From: Trileptium ribeirensis
Taxonomy: Eukaryota; Nematoda; Enoplea; Enoplida; Thoracostomopsidae
DNA length: 64,000 bases
Direction: 5' to 3'
NCBI GenBank assembly: GCA_030248225.1
Contig: JASANE010017561.1
Span: forward strand, 21,939 to 85,938
A model generated the notes under the pieces. That model did not search any database. It was not told the DNA's origin and saw only the letters and a program-made list of their open reading frames with translations. Shown here piece by piece: positions 48,558-58,422 of the stretch. The translations under genes were made by a program, and so were the position numbers. How positions within the stretch are numbered: position 1 is the first letter of the stretch; each line of letters begins with the position of its first letter.

Positions 48558-48960
48558 TTTGCGTGGTGTTCATTTACGAATTGGTGGCTACATTGACCCT
48601 CCGAATGTACTGCCGTGTGCATTTAGCAGTAATTCCGCCATTTCCGCCCCAGATGCAAGTACATTCTGTTCCGCCAAAGGCACCGACGTGGAAATGCTTG
48701 ACCTCTTGGCCAGTATCCTCGGCTTTACATACACATTGTTCCTTATGCCATATGAACCATTCTCTGCAAACGGAACAATAGTTAATGTATCCCTCGATGA
48801 ATACGATCTTATGGTAAACTTGCAAAGGTACACCAAAGAAATCGCCGGGCAATTCGATTTTTCAATGCCGGTATTTTATACCCAGCTCGGGTACGTGATA
48901 CGTCAACCATCAGAAGTCATGAATTCAACGTTTTGGATTTTATATCCTTTCCGATGGCAG
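48558..48960 (+). CDS. ionotropic glutamate receptor-like gene B, S1 ligand-binding exon
   Basis: An exon of 403 bp. The acceptor is gttctcgatag with a pyrimidine-rich lead; the donor gtaaaatc at 48961 is phase 0, the phase of the M1 exon of gene A. The peptide holds the S1 half of the ligand-binding domain: RGVHLRIGGYIDPPN, GTDVEMLDLLASILGFTY, then EYDLMV, FDFSMPVFYTQLGYVI and the pre-M1 segment YPFRWQ. Known role of the family: ligand binding in a neuronal channel. The expected M1 exon is not clearly seen downstream; a weak resemblance (GTFGQ, then a hydrophobic stretch) occurs at 49097-49230 after an in-frame stop. The gene may be broken or continue beyond the Gypsy insertion at 50.9-58.4 kb. 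It is a second gene, not part of gene A, since it lies downstream of that gene's stop. Confidence 0.75.
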
Positions 48961-49949
48961 GTAAAATCACATAATTCAGTGCTGATATTGATAGTAATAT
49001 AACAGTCAAAAAGCGATCTTGTTCTAGAGCTTAGTAGAATATCTCTATCGACATTGATTTTTGTTAGGATGTGTACCATAAAGATGAACCTTATGTGTGA
49101 GCAAGCAGAGCAGGTTTGAGGGTACCTTTGGCCAATATACGTATAGTATTATTAAACATTCTCTATCATCTCTAATTGTGCTGATTACAGTAGTGAGTGT
49201 AGTGAGCATACGCAAGTATATCTCGTGTATAAGCAAAGCCAGAATGCATCAGAACGTATATCAGAAAGATTATATCTATGAAAGCAATATAAATTTGAAA
49301 TCTCCCGGGAATCTTTATACCTATTAGTCGTTAACAAATTTAACACATGGTACAATATCTTTTCCATGAATCTATTTTGCCTTATTATGTTTAAGCCCGT
49401 ACGGAAGATGTGATATTTAGACGTCGAAAAAGCTGCTATGTTAGGCCAAATGTGCAATTGAACTTAGCGTTTCCGCATATGTTCAGTAGTAACCTCTTGG
49501 CTTACTTTGAACACGTGACACTGATTGCTTTAGATTGTGAGTAGGTACTTGGCCGTTATATATTGCTATAACAATGAAATAGTAAATCATGAGTTAAAAC
49601 TAACATTGAACAGGATCTTCTAATGAAAAATGCCCATATCCGAAGAGTGCCAATTATTTTTCGTAAATTAATCTATACTTCAATATTTGTGCTGTGTATT
49701 TAACGTGTGTTATAAAACATCAATAAAAAGGCGATGCATATAAAGATCCTTCGCAAAACCTATATGCAGCGAAGCACCGATATCAGGGACCATAATTTAA
49801 ATATGCCCATTTTTGTTTCACTATTACATGTGTGCATAAGATACTCATACGATCTGGGTAAAAAATTGCCATTAATTACCGCTGGGTTTACTAATACAGG
49901 TAATAGACATCTGGTAATACCTCTAGGTAAAACCAAACATTGTTTCGAC

Positions 49950-50140
49950 AAAAATGTTATGATTGTAAGTATGATTCCTCCGGTTGCTGAACTCAAAGAT
50001 GAAAATATCCAAATGTTCCAAGCTGTGGGCTACGGCAACTGTAACCTAGAAATTATTAACATATTGCGACAGATTCTACGTCGAGCAAGACACACCATAA
50101 AACGTACTAAATTAGAAACCACTAGTTGCAAAGTTTTGCG
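49950..50140 (+). repeat. segment duplicated at 39683-39870, within an open frame
   Basis: Lies in a 146-codon plus-strand frame (49734-50174) whose product is not recognised. The similarity to 39683-39870 covers only about 180 bp. A strong donor-like gtaagtatg sits at the start of the shared part, so it may be intronic. Confidence 0.45.
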
Positions 50141-50906
50141 GAAAAGATATGTTGTTGCTGGGTTACCGCGCTAAACCAAAGTTTTGTCACATCAACAGCT
50201 ATGGCTAAGGAATGGACAGGTGGTTATATGTAATTTTTTTAACTTTTGATTGCAGATAACCAACGGCACATAGTGGTAGAAGCATTACTCTATATGTGTC
50301 TATTTCCAAAAACTGGAATAAAACAAAGCCCATTTTTAAACCAAAATCACGTAGAATTTTGTTTTTCCGTCCGCGTCATGATAACCGCCAAAGTGATGTT
50401 ACAGAATTTTTAAAGTACAGGGAGCCTGTGTTATTGCAACTGCTAGCGTTGGACATCTGCTCGATCACACCTTTAGCAAGTGAATAAGAGAGCAAAAGCT
50501 ATCGATTTTGCGTTGCTGCTGCTATAGCTTGAAAATGACGGGCGGTGTTAGGGTTAAATTTTGAAATTGCGCGCATCAATATGCCGCATATTATACAGTC
50601 GATATTTTCCTAACGTTGTCCAAACTACGGCACCGATTGATAGAACAATATTGCAGACCAAGATTTTTGTTAGTGTATGTTTGCATGCGACTATAAATTT
50701 AAGTCATCGAATCTTGACTAAATACAACTACCTTATTAAAATGATTGAGATATAGGGTAGGCACAAATTTAAAATACCACAACTTAGGGACGCCACAACT
50801 GAAAATCAAAAAACTTTTTGTTTATATTAGCTCTAAATTTGTGGACACTCAAAGAATTCTTCCCTGTTTTTGTGACGAGAGAGAATATGCTTATAGATAG
50901 AGTATA

Positions 50907-51209
50907 TATGCTAAGTAAGAACTTCTGTATATGGCACTTATTTATGATCTGCATAAGTACCAAACAATGACGAAACGTTTTAATAAACACAACATTGCTG
51001 ACAAAATGTAATGCATTTTAATGTGACAACGGTAAGCTTTTTATGAGCTGCTTCTTTTTAGCTTCAGAGTAGATTCTTAAAAAGCTGTGTAAGATGCACC
51101 AAAAATCAACAGTTCAGATATTTATATATCGAACGTGAAAATGTTCGATGCGTAGAAAAAACATTAAAAAATCAGACCAATACCTGATCAGTTCAAAAGA
51201 GACTGCACA
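50907..51209 (-). repeat. 3' LTR of the Gypsy element
   Basis: 303 bp, with about five differences from the 5' LTR, four of them transitions. It is preceded on the minus strand by the polypurine tract. Confidence 0.95.
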
Positions 51210-51222
51210 CTACCCCCTTCCT
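51210..51222 (-). other. polypurine tract
   Basis: Minus strand AGGAAGGGGGTAG directly abuts the 3' LTR, the expected place for plus-strand priming. Confidence 0.85.
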
Positions 51223-51750
51223 AAGTAACGGAGTGTCTTATATATAATTTTCGGTTTTTGTTGAATGATCATATTTCAGTCTAACTCATATATTTAAACT
51301 ATATACAATTCTTCGGTTTTTCAGAACTTGTGAACCAGGTCTTGAGTTGATATTTTCGCAATAGCATCATGAGCTGAAATTGATGTAAAACGGGAGAAAT
51401 TGCATTATCATTATGAAATAAATTATATAACATTATACACATCAACATCAAAGCAGCAACAAAACCTATAGCTTAAATTAAATTTGTACCTACATATATG
51501 ACTAAGTTGATTGTGTATTGGAATCATCAACAATGAGGTGTTTAATTTTGTGATCCCGCTCCAAATAATAGAAGCCCATCCTACGCAAAATCGTGTTTTT
51601 TAGCAGTAAATGTTTGTATAATGATAATGTAACACTGTAAACTGAAAACAACAAGAACTGAACAAGTTTTTTTTGTAACTTAACAAAATTAAAGTACTGG
51701 AAAATACATATACATTTCTTTTCAAACTTATCTGTTATACATATATATAT

Positions 51751-52830
51751 CTAACAGTTTGAATGTATGAGCTGTCTCAGCTTTTGTGTTCCCAGTGCGG
51801 ACAGGTGCAAACCATCGTTTGCAAAATAAATTCGTTCTTGAAAATGGGCTTCAGTGTGTAAAATTTGGACCGAATTCTGTTGCGACATTTTTCCAACCAC
51901 TGAGTTCAACCGTAAATTGACGTCTGTAACAGCTCGTTGTAGACGGCTGAGATCATGATATAATGTTATGGGCGGTTCGTCGCCAGGTCGAGGGAGTATT
52001 TCTAATATAATTAGCCGTGTATTAGGATATTTACGACAAAAATATTCAATGTTTTCACGGAACAGTTTGGCAACCCTAGCTGGCTTTTGTCGCATTAAAC
52101 TGCCGTCGGCATCTCTGCGGGGGTTCCCATTCTTAGCCCAGGGTTTATCTAATGACAAGTTGTTGGTCCCAGCGAAAATGAATACTTTGTTAATTCTTTC
52201 ATAAGTTGTTAGTTCTGCCAGTCTAAATATCTTTTGTAGTCTACCGCCATTCCATGAAATAGTTAAAAATTCTGGGGTGCCGATATGTTTACCTATAGAA
52301 TCACTAATGAAAAGGCAGGTGTCGGCAGTTATTCGCCCATTAATTATATCCCTTAGTCTCATTAGCAACCGTCCCATCATGTTGCAGTTGAGATAGGTAT
52401 TTTCACTCACCCACTGGGGAACTGCGTCTGAAGTTAACCCAACTCACCAATACCTATCATAAGGATTCGCCTCGACCAAAAATGAATCGCCGGTGTCTAC
52501 AAGGTGCTGGGCAAAATTGGGGTTTTGGCTAGCCTTATCGTTTAGGCATTTGAACATTACATTAACCCTTATTTCGCGCCATTTATTGACTTCCGTAGTT
52601 GGTGATTCACGCTCAACCATAGCGGAGATTTTTTTGCATTCTTTGGGGTCGCGCGTTTCAATTACTTCTTTTGCACGTTGTTTAGCGTTGAGCATGATGC
52701 ACTTGGAGTAGGCATATTGTTTTTCTGTGGTGTGAAAAACGTGCGACGCTATTGTTATAAGGAATGTTGCGAAGTTGGAGAGGAAATTGTTTGTAGGGTG
52801 CGTTGAGTAGAAGCATAATGTTCGTTTCAT
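51751..52830 (-). CDS. Gypsy ORF3: NADAR-SGNH hydrolase fusion with one in-frame stop
   Basis: 360 codons between ATG 52830 and the stop at 51751, interrupted once by TGA at 52444-52446. The first 128 residues are the NADAR N-terminal two-thirds (NNFLSNFATF, TTEKQYAYSK, LVDTGDSFLVEANPYDRYW). The frame resumes with the NADAR end (GLTSDAVPQW, then NMMGRLLMRLRD); the TGA replaces the conserved Gly after the Trp. An SGNH hydrolase follows: LFISDSIG (nucleophile Ser), WNGG, FAGTNN and NDGLHLSALG with the Asp-x-x-His pair, so all four SGNH blocks are present. Position after pol and before the polypurine tract marks it as an accessory gene, probably made from a spliced or subgenomic RNA. NADAR may reverse ADP-ribosylation and the esterase may act on lipid or acyl groups; both are inference. 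Confidence 0.85.
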
Positions 52831-52972
52831 ATTCTAAAACAAAATTAAAAGTTTTGTTAATATTTTGGTTAAAAATAGCAAACTAGTCGCACGAAGAGAG
52901 TGAAGTACTGCTGGTTTACATGCTACCTGCATCGGCCAACAGTCTCACGCCCTCGGGCGACAAGTTTCTTAA

Positions 52973-55900
52973 TCAAAAATATTGTATTGCATTTTTAGAC
53001 AAATCAAAGGTTAGCTTACGCGTCTTTCTTTGCGTAACAACGCAGCTTGTTTTTGCTTCACTCAACGCTTGTATGAAGTCCTTAGCTAGTGTATGTGCGC
53101 GTTGTAACGGTATGTGTTTGGTGGTTGTTTTAAGGTAAGGTGTAATTTTGTTTTGTGGTATAAATGCGAAGCGGTTTGTGCCAAAAAATCGTACGGGAGT
53201 ATCATTTTCACGCCTGCGCGTGTGCTTGAGAGGTGTTTGGGCTGCGTCAACAATGACAGCAGGCCAGGGAGGGTATCCAGGAAATTTTGCCAAAACAACG
53301 GTATCCTCGGGAAATTGTGGTGTTTTCGTTTCCTGGGGCGCGGAAGATGTTGGAAGATTTTGTGCAGGAGCTGCTGGTCTACTTTTTGGTTTAACTATGG
53401 AAGGCGTTGCGCGCTGCAGGTCTGATTGTAAAAATGCTGGTTTAACTCGGTCGATTGATATATTTTCTATGTGGTCTTGTATGTTTAGTGTCACGGTCTT
53501 ATCAGTACGCGTTATAACTTCATATGGACCTGAGTAGCGGCTGCTCAGCGAGGATTTCGGAGTCTGCTCTAGGATCCAAACATGAGTAGCGTTAGCTAAA
53601 TCATTAGGTACATAATGCGCAGCATGATGTTGACGCTCTGGTTTCGGAAATTTGCATACTTGCGCATAAAATTTTTCTAGAAAGTTTGCTGTTGGTGTGT
53701 TTACTTCTGGTTCGGAGGGTACAAAAAATTGCACCGGAAGCTCCATGTTTGAGCCATAAACCAGCTGTGATGGACTGTAGCCGTGTTCACTTATTGTAGA
53801 CCTAATCCCGAGAAGCACTAAAGGAAGGGCGTGGTACCAGTTGCTGTGATTGCAGCTTGCTCGAAGCGCATTTTTGAGTGTTCTATGAAAACGTTCTGTT
53901 GCACCATTTGCAGCAGGATGATATGCAGTTGTACGCTTGCGTTCTATGCCTAAGCGATGCATGAGAAGATTCCACACCGCGGATTCAAATTGGCTGCCAC
54001 GATCGGAAATTAATGTGCGTGGGACGCCGAAACGGCTTACCCATGATTGCAAAAAGGCATGTATCACTGATTCTGTGGACATGTCGGATATTGGGACTAC
54101 TTCAGTCCAATGAATGAATCTGTCAACCATTGTGACCAGATATCTGTAGCCCTTAGAAGGTGCAAGCGGGCCGACAATGTCAATGTGCACAGTGTAAAAG
54201 CGTGCAGTTGTAGGAATATTTCCGATGGGTGATTTCGTGTGTCGCCAAATTTTACTTTTTTGGCACTCTTCGCAATGCTTGGCCCAAAGGCGCACGTCTT
54301 TGCTCACGCTTGGCCAAGTATACTGGTCTTTCACCAGTCGCAATGTTGCGCGAGGATTGGGGTGAGATAGGTTGTGTACTTGAGAGAAAACTTTATAGCG
54401 AAGTGGTTGTGGGACGAAAGGCCGGAAAAGTTTATCGCAAATGACTGCGACGCCGCCTATTTGGCGCTCAACCAATGTCTGGGAGGTGTTTTTAAAAAAA
54501 GATTGCAAATCGCTATCATTGGCTTGAGCGTCTGCAATTGATTTGTCAAATTACGCGGTGACGATATTCACAGAGCGCGACAAATTATCTGCAACTATAT
54601 TTTCAGCACCAGATATGTGGTGGATAGTGCAGTTAAATTCCGAGATGTAGGAAAGCCAGCGCGATTGTTGTGGTGTAGGCGTTTTCATAGCTAGCGCGTT
54701 TATTAGTGGTTTATGATCAGTGACGATGCGAAATCGTACCCCGAGGAGCCAGTTGAAATGTTTTAGGCTCAAATAAATTGCAAGAAGCTCGCGGTCAAAA
54801 GCAGATTTGCGCACTTCTGCGTCGTTCAATTTGCGAGAGAAAAATTCAAGCGGCTGTTTGCAGTCACCTATTATTTGATGGAGGACTGCACCCACAGCTG
54901 TGCTAGAGGCATCTGTGGTTAGCTCAAGGGTTGCATTTGGATCAGGGAAAGCTAAGCAGACTGAGCTTTTCAGAGCTGATTTGAGTGTTGCAAATGCATC
55001 TAAAGCCGTCTGATCCCACGTAAGCTTAACTTGGCTTTTGATGTTAAGCCCACGTGTGAGTGCGGTTAGGGGTGTGGCAATTTTGGAAAAGTTCTCCACA
55101 AAACGGTGATAAAAACCTGCGGCACCCAAAAAACTTTTGAGCTCGTGGACTGTTGTGGGCACTGCGATTTTGTCAATCGCCGCGACTTTATCAGGAACAG
55201 GCTTAAGATCGTCCCGCGAAATGGAAATGCCAACAAAATTGACTTGTGGGCGCAAAAATTCACATTTTCTGCGTTTTAGCCTTAAATTGAACTTATTTAG
55301 GCGCTGGAAAACTTGCTCAAGATGTTGTATGTGCTCAGTTTCGTTTTTGCTAGCTATAAGAATATCGTCCATATATGCTTTTGCGAAAGGTATGTCTTGA
55401 AGCGCAGTGTCAATTAAGCGTTGGAAAGTTTGCGCTGCATTGCGAAGACCGAAAGGCATGCGTGTGTATAAGAAAAGACCAAAAGGTGTGGTGATAGCGG
55501 TTTTTGGTTGGTCCTGTTTCGCAACGGGTATTTGGTAATAAGCGCTTACGAGATCGAGCTTAGAAAACACGGTGGTACCGTGTAGCTCGTTTGTCATATC
55601 CGTTATATTTGGCATTGGGTAGCGGTCAGGTATAGTTTGCTTATTTAGTTGGCGGTAATCACCACATGGTCGCCAAGGATCTAATGGATCTGTTTTAGGA
55701 ACCATATGGAGAGGAGTTGCCCATGGCGACTCGCCACGATAAACGATGCCCTGTTTTTCCAATTTTGAAAAATGGTCTCTCGCTATTTGGAGTTTTTTTA
55801 CAAAGAGACGACGTGGTCTCGTAAATGTTGAAGGACCAACTGTCGTAATATGATGTTGAATTGGATGACAAATTTTATCACTTGGTGTGATTTCACTAAA

Positions 55901-56383
55901 AAGATGTGCGAAACGTACTAGAAGAGGCTGCACATTGATTGCATCACAATGCGCAATCTGAATTGCATTTACATGCACATTTGGTAATGTTGTGATAAGA
56001 GTGTGTTTACCACAATCAACAAAAATGTTGTGATGAGCGAGAAAATCTCGGCCCAAAATTGGTTGAGTTACGTCTCCAATTAGGAACGTCCATGTGAAAT
56101 CACGTTTAAGACAATTGATTTTGAAGGTTAAACGAGTTTGTCCATGTATTTTAATATGCGAGTCATTTGCGGCAGAAACTTTAAAAGGGGCACAATTTGG
56201 TATTTGCGTTCCTAAGTTACCCAGACGTTTAGGCAACACGCTGATGTCGCTACCCGTATCGGCTATAAAGCGCCCAACTGAGCTAGCGGCAACCAAGATA
56301 GTATTCACTCCGACGCGGGCCGCATCTCCGCCGGAGGAGAGGAGTTTTCCTGGTTGTTGTTCCAAGAACATGGTGGAGTACAT
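52973..56383 (-). CDS. Gypsy pol: protease, RT, RNase H, integrase and PWWP domain
   Basis: One frame interrupted only by a TAA at 54551-54553 between RNase H and integrase. Part 1 (54551-56383, 610 residues): protease DTGS at 42-45; RT with KLDLVSAYYQI at 275-285 and YMDD at 337-340; RNase H with TTDASS near 489-494, DRELLAIY, TDHKPL and VADNLSR. Part 2 (52973-54550): integrase with a His45-His49-Cys79-Cys82 zinc motif and catalytic Asp110, Asp169 and Glu205 (DD35E; numbering from 54508). After the integrase C-terminal fold comes a Pro-rich linker and, at 402-485, a PWWP domain: VVLAKFPGYPPWPA, VRFFGTNRFAFI, ITPY and a C-terminal helix. PWWP domains bind H3K36-methylated nucleosomes; here it probably guides integration to transcribed chromatin (inference). 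The usual Gypsy chromodomain is absent. Confidence 0.93.
53051..53308 (-). other. PWWP domain coding segment of the integrase
   Basis: Residues about 401-485 of the integrase part. The GYPPWPA signature, FFGT strand and aromatic positions (Trp415, Phe441-442) fit the methyl-lysine cage of PWWP proteins such as LEDGF. Confidence 0.85.
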
Positions 56384-57762
56384 TTGAATGCTTTAGGGCC
56401 AAAACGTTTGTGGTAAAAACATAGTGTGTCCAACCATTTTGGACGTTTTTGGTCATTTTGATCGGTGTTAGTGTTGTTGTTGTTGTTGTTGCTGTTGCTG
56501 TTACTAGTTGATGGATATTGACCATTTTTGTCGCGAGAAAAATCGCGATAGTGTGTTTGGTTGGATGTGCTTTGTGTGTTGCGATTTTGACTGCGACTAC
56601 GAAAACGTTTTATTTTTGTAGAAATAGCTTGAACTGCCTTCGTGAGTTCAGAAATTTGTTGTGTCAAGTTTGTTGTGTCAGATGATGCAGAATGCGCGGC
56701 GATTGTGTCATTATTTGTTTTGACAGATCGACAAGACTGAGGTATCTGGTCAATCATTTTATCTGCAGCTTCTGCCAACCGGTTAAGTGGTGTATCATCA
56801 GCTAACGTCGACAAAACCACTCTAATCTCGGTGGGCAGTATTTCGAAAAATCGCAATTTTACAAGGTCTTCGTTATTTGGGGCAAGATGTTTGAGATTTC
56901 TAAGAGCGGAGGACGGTTTTTGATCCCCTAGGGTCTGGTCGCTGAGCAATTTGCTCAATTTTTGCTCAGCAGTTTCGTCGAAATGTTGAATTATTTGGTT
57001 TTTTATTTGGTCGTATGTCAAAGTCACTTCAGCACCACTCTGACGAAGGGCAGAAATGGGGACTACACGTAATAAACTATTTTTTCGTACGGTTTCTGTT
57101 GAACCGGTAAGCATTTGCTCAACGGTGTCAAACCACCGACGAGTATCGGTGTCGAAAAAATCTGGCAGTTTAATTGACTTGCCAATATCATCGGCAAATG
57201 GGCTTGGGTTAACATTTGCTTCCGGAGGTGGTCTGACAGCATTAAAAAGTGCACGAAGCATAGCTTCACCGTGGGGGGCTAATTGGTCTATTAATTCAGC
57301 TTTTCGGGTTCCCGGAGCAATTTCAAATTGGGGATTGGTTTCATTTATCATGCGTAAAACAGCAGATAGGTCGGCAATAGTATATGTGTTAAAATCAATT
57401 GGGCCGGGATTCAATTCAATGTCCCCAGCTAAAATTAGAAGCCACCGAATAGATGTGCGATGTCTGGGACTCATATACAAACACACACCGAAGCATTCAT
57501 TACGTACGTATTTGTGAAAAAACAATGATTGTTTGTAAATAAAGTATGCGAACGGTCGGCTTAGTATATATGAAACATGAAAGAATGCCGACGAGTACCA
57601 AACAGATTCAGTCGGGCTTAAGTTACATGTCATGGAGTTCAGCGCACTCGATTGTAAATGTGTGCGCAACATAAAATGTAATCCTAATAGTACAAAAGTC
57701 AGTTTCATTTTGTTAAACAAATTTTGATAAACGGAATTTTGATAAACGGAATTTAGAACCAA
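56305..57762 (-). CDS. Gypsy gag with N-terminal 2A-like sequence
   Basis: 485 residues. Residues 19-32 (MKLTFVLLGLHFML) look like a signal sequence if translation starts at Met19. A 2A-like motif, LLILAGDIELNPGP at 108-121 (57400-57441), should cause ribosome skipping between Gly120 and Pro121, releasing a 120-residue leader and starting gag with Pro. The next 40 residues (YTIADLSAVL, TRKAELIDQL) resemble a SAP DNA-binding motif. A gag capsid region follows (IKLPDFFDTDTRRWFDTVE, LRNLKHLA), then an RS-rich stretch, an Asn/Thr run and a Cys/His motif LCFYHKRFGPKAFKCTPPC typical of one Gypsy lineage. The frame ends 79 bases inside pol, which is in the -1 frame, so pol is expected from frameshifting. 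Confidence 0.9.
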   Translation of the reverse strand: MVLNSVYQNSVYQNLFNKMKLTFVLLGLHFMLRTHLQSSALNSMTCNLSPTESVWYSSAFFHVSYILSRPFAYFIYKQSLFFHKYVRNECFGVCLYMSPRHRTSIRWLLILAGDIELNPGPIDFNTYTIADLSAVLRMINETNPQFEIAPGTRKAELIDQLAPHGEAMLRALFNAVRPPPEANVNPSPFADDIGKSIKLPDFFDTDTRRWFDTVEQMLTGSTETVRKNSLLRVVPISALRQSGAEVTLTYDQIKNQIIQHFDETAEQKLSKLLSDQTLGDQKPSSALRNLKHLAPNNEDLVKLRFFEILPTEIRVVLSTLADDTPLNRLAEAADKMIDQIPQSCRSVKTNNDTIAAHSASSDTTNLTQQISELTKAVQAISTKIKRFRSRSQNRNTQSTSNQTHYRDFSRDKNGQYPSTSNSNSNNNNNNTNTDQNDQKRPKWLDTLCFYHKRFGPKAFKCTPPCSWNNNQENSSPPAEMRPASE

Positions 57763-58094
57763 AAATATGCTTGTTGCTTAAAGTACGAAAATATGCGTCT
57801 GACACCCAGGTTTGTTACATTTTGATGTTGCTAGTGTATTGTAGCCTACATTAAAATATTTAGCAAAATAGCATGACTTTTGTAATCAATTCGGTTAAAA
57901 ATTCCGCGTATCCAGGATCATACTCAACTTTGTTCTTCAAATTTGACCAACCGACCAATAATGTAGTACGACCAATTCCAAATAGCTTCTTCGATATAAC
58001 TATTTCGTAAAGCCACAGTTGACGGATAAAACATCGATAATCGGTTTAAGGTCGCTAAGTTACGCTGAAGGTTGCGTATTGATTGTAGTCACAA

Positions 58095-58112
58095 TCACGT
58101 CGTAGTTCACCA
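58095..58112 (-). other. primer-binding site
   Basis: Minus strand TGGTGAACTACGACGTGA starts two bases after the 5' LTR. The leading TGG pairs with the CCA end of a primer tRNA, which I have not identified. Confidence 0.75.
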
Positions 58113-58114
58113 AA

Positions 58115-58417
58115 TATGCTAAGTAAGAACTTCTGTATATGGCACTTATTTATGATCTGCATAAGTACCAAACAATGACGAAACGTTTTAATAAACACAG
58201 CATTGCTGACAAAATGTAATGCATTTTAATGTGACAACGGTAAGCTTTTTGTGAGTTGCTTCTTTTTAGCTTCAGAGTAGATTCTTAAAAAGCTGTGTAA
58301 GATGCACCAAAAATCAACGGTTGAGATATTTATATATCGAACGTGAAAATGTTCGATGCGTAGAAAAAACATTAAAAAATCAGACCAATACCTGATCAGT
58401 TCAAAAGAGACTGCACA
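58115..58417 (-). repeat. 5' LTR of the Gypsy element
   Basis: 303 bp, almost identical to 50907-51209. On the minus strand it begins TGTGCAGTCTC and ends TTAGCATA. A TATATAAATA box lies inside. Confidence 0.95.
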
Positions 58418-58422
58418 GTATA

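Larger units (their letters stand above)
50907..58417 (-). mobile_element. full-length Ty3/Gypsy LTR retrotransposon
   Basis: A 7.5-kb element on the minus strand flanked by the 5-bp target duplication gtata (50902-50906 and 58418-58422). Order from the 5' end: LTR 58417-58115, primer-binding site, gag with a 2A-like sequence, pol in the -1 frame (protease, RT, RNase H, integrase, PWWP), a third ORF (NADAR plus SGNH hydrolase), polypurine tract and LTR 51209-50907. The LTRs differ at about 5 of 303 positions, so the insertion is fairly young. Two in-frame stop codons (54551-54553 and 52444-52446) interrupt pol and ORF3. Confidence 0.95.

Noticed and set aside
49097..49327. M1/M3 exon of receptor gene B
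   Set aside because: Only a short GTFGQ and a hydrophobic stretch resemble the expected exon, and a stop codon directly follows the likely acceptor; mentioned under gene B only.
56300..56383. Named slippery heptamer for gag-pol frameshifting
   Set aside because: Pol is in the -1 frame with a 79-base overlap, but the GGAAAAC word in it does not fit the X XXY YYZ rule, so no site is called.
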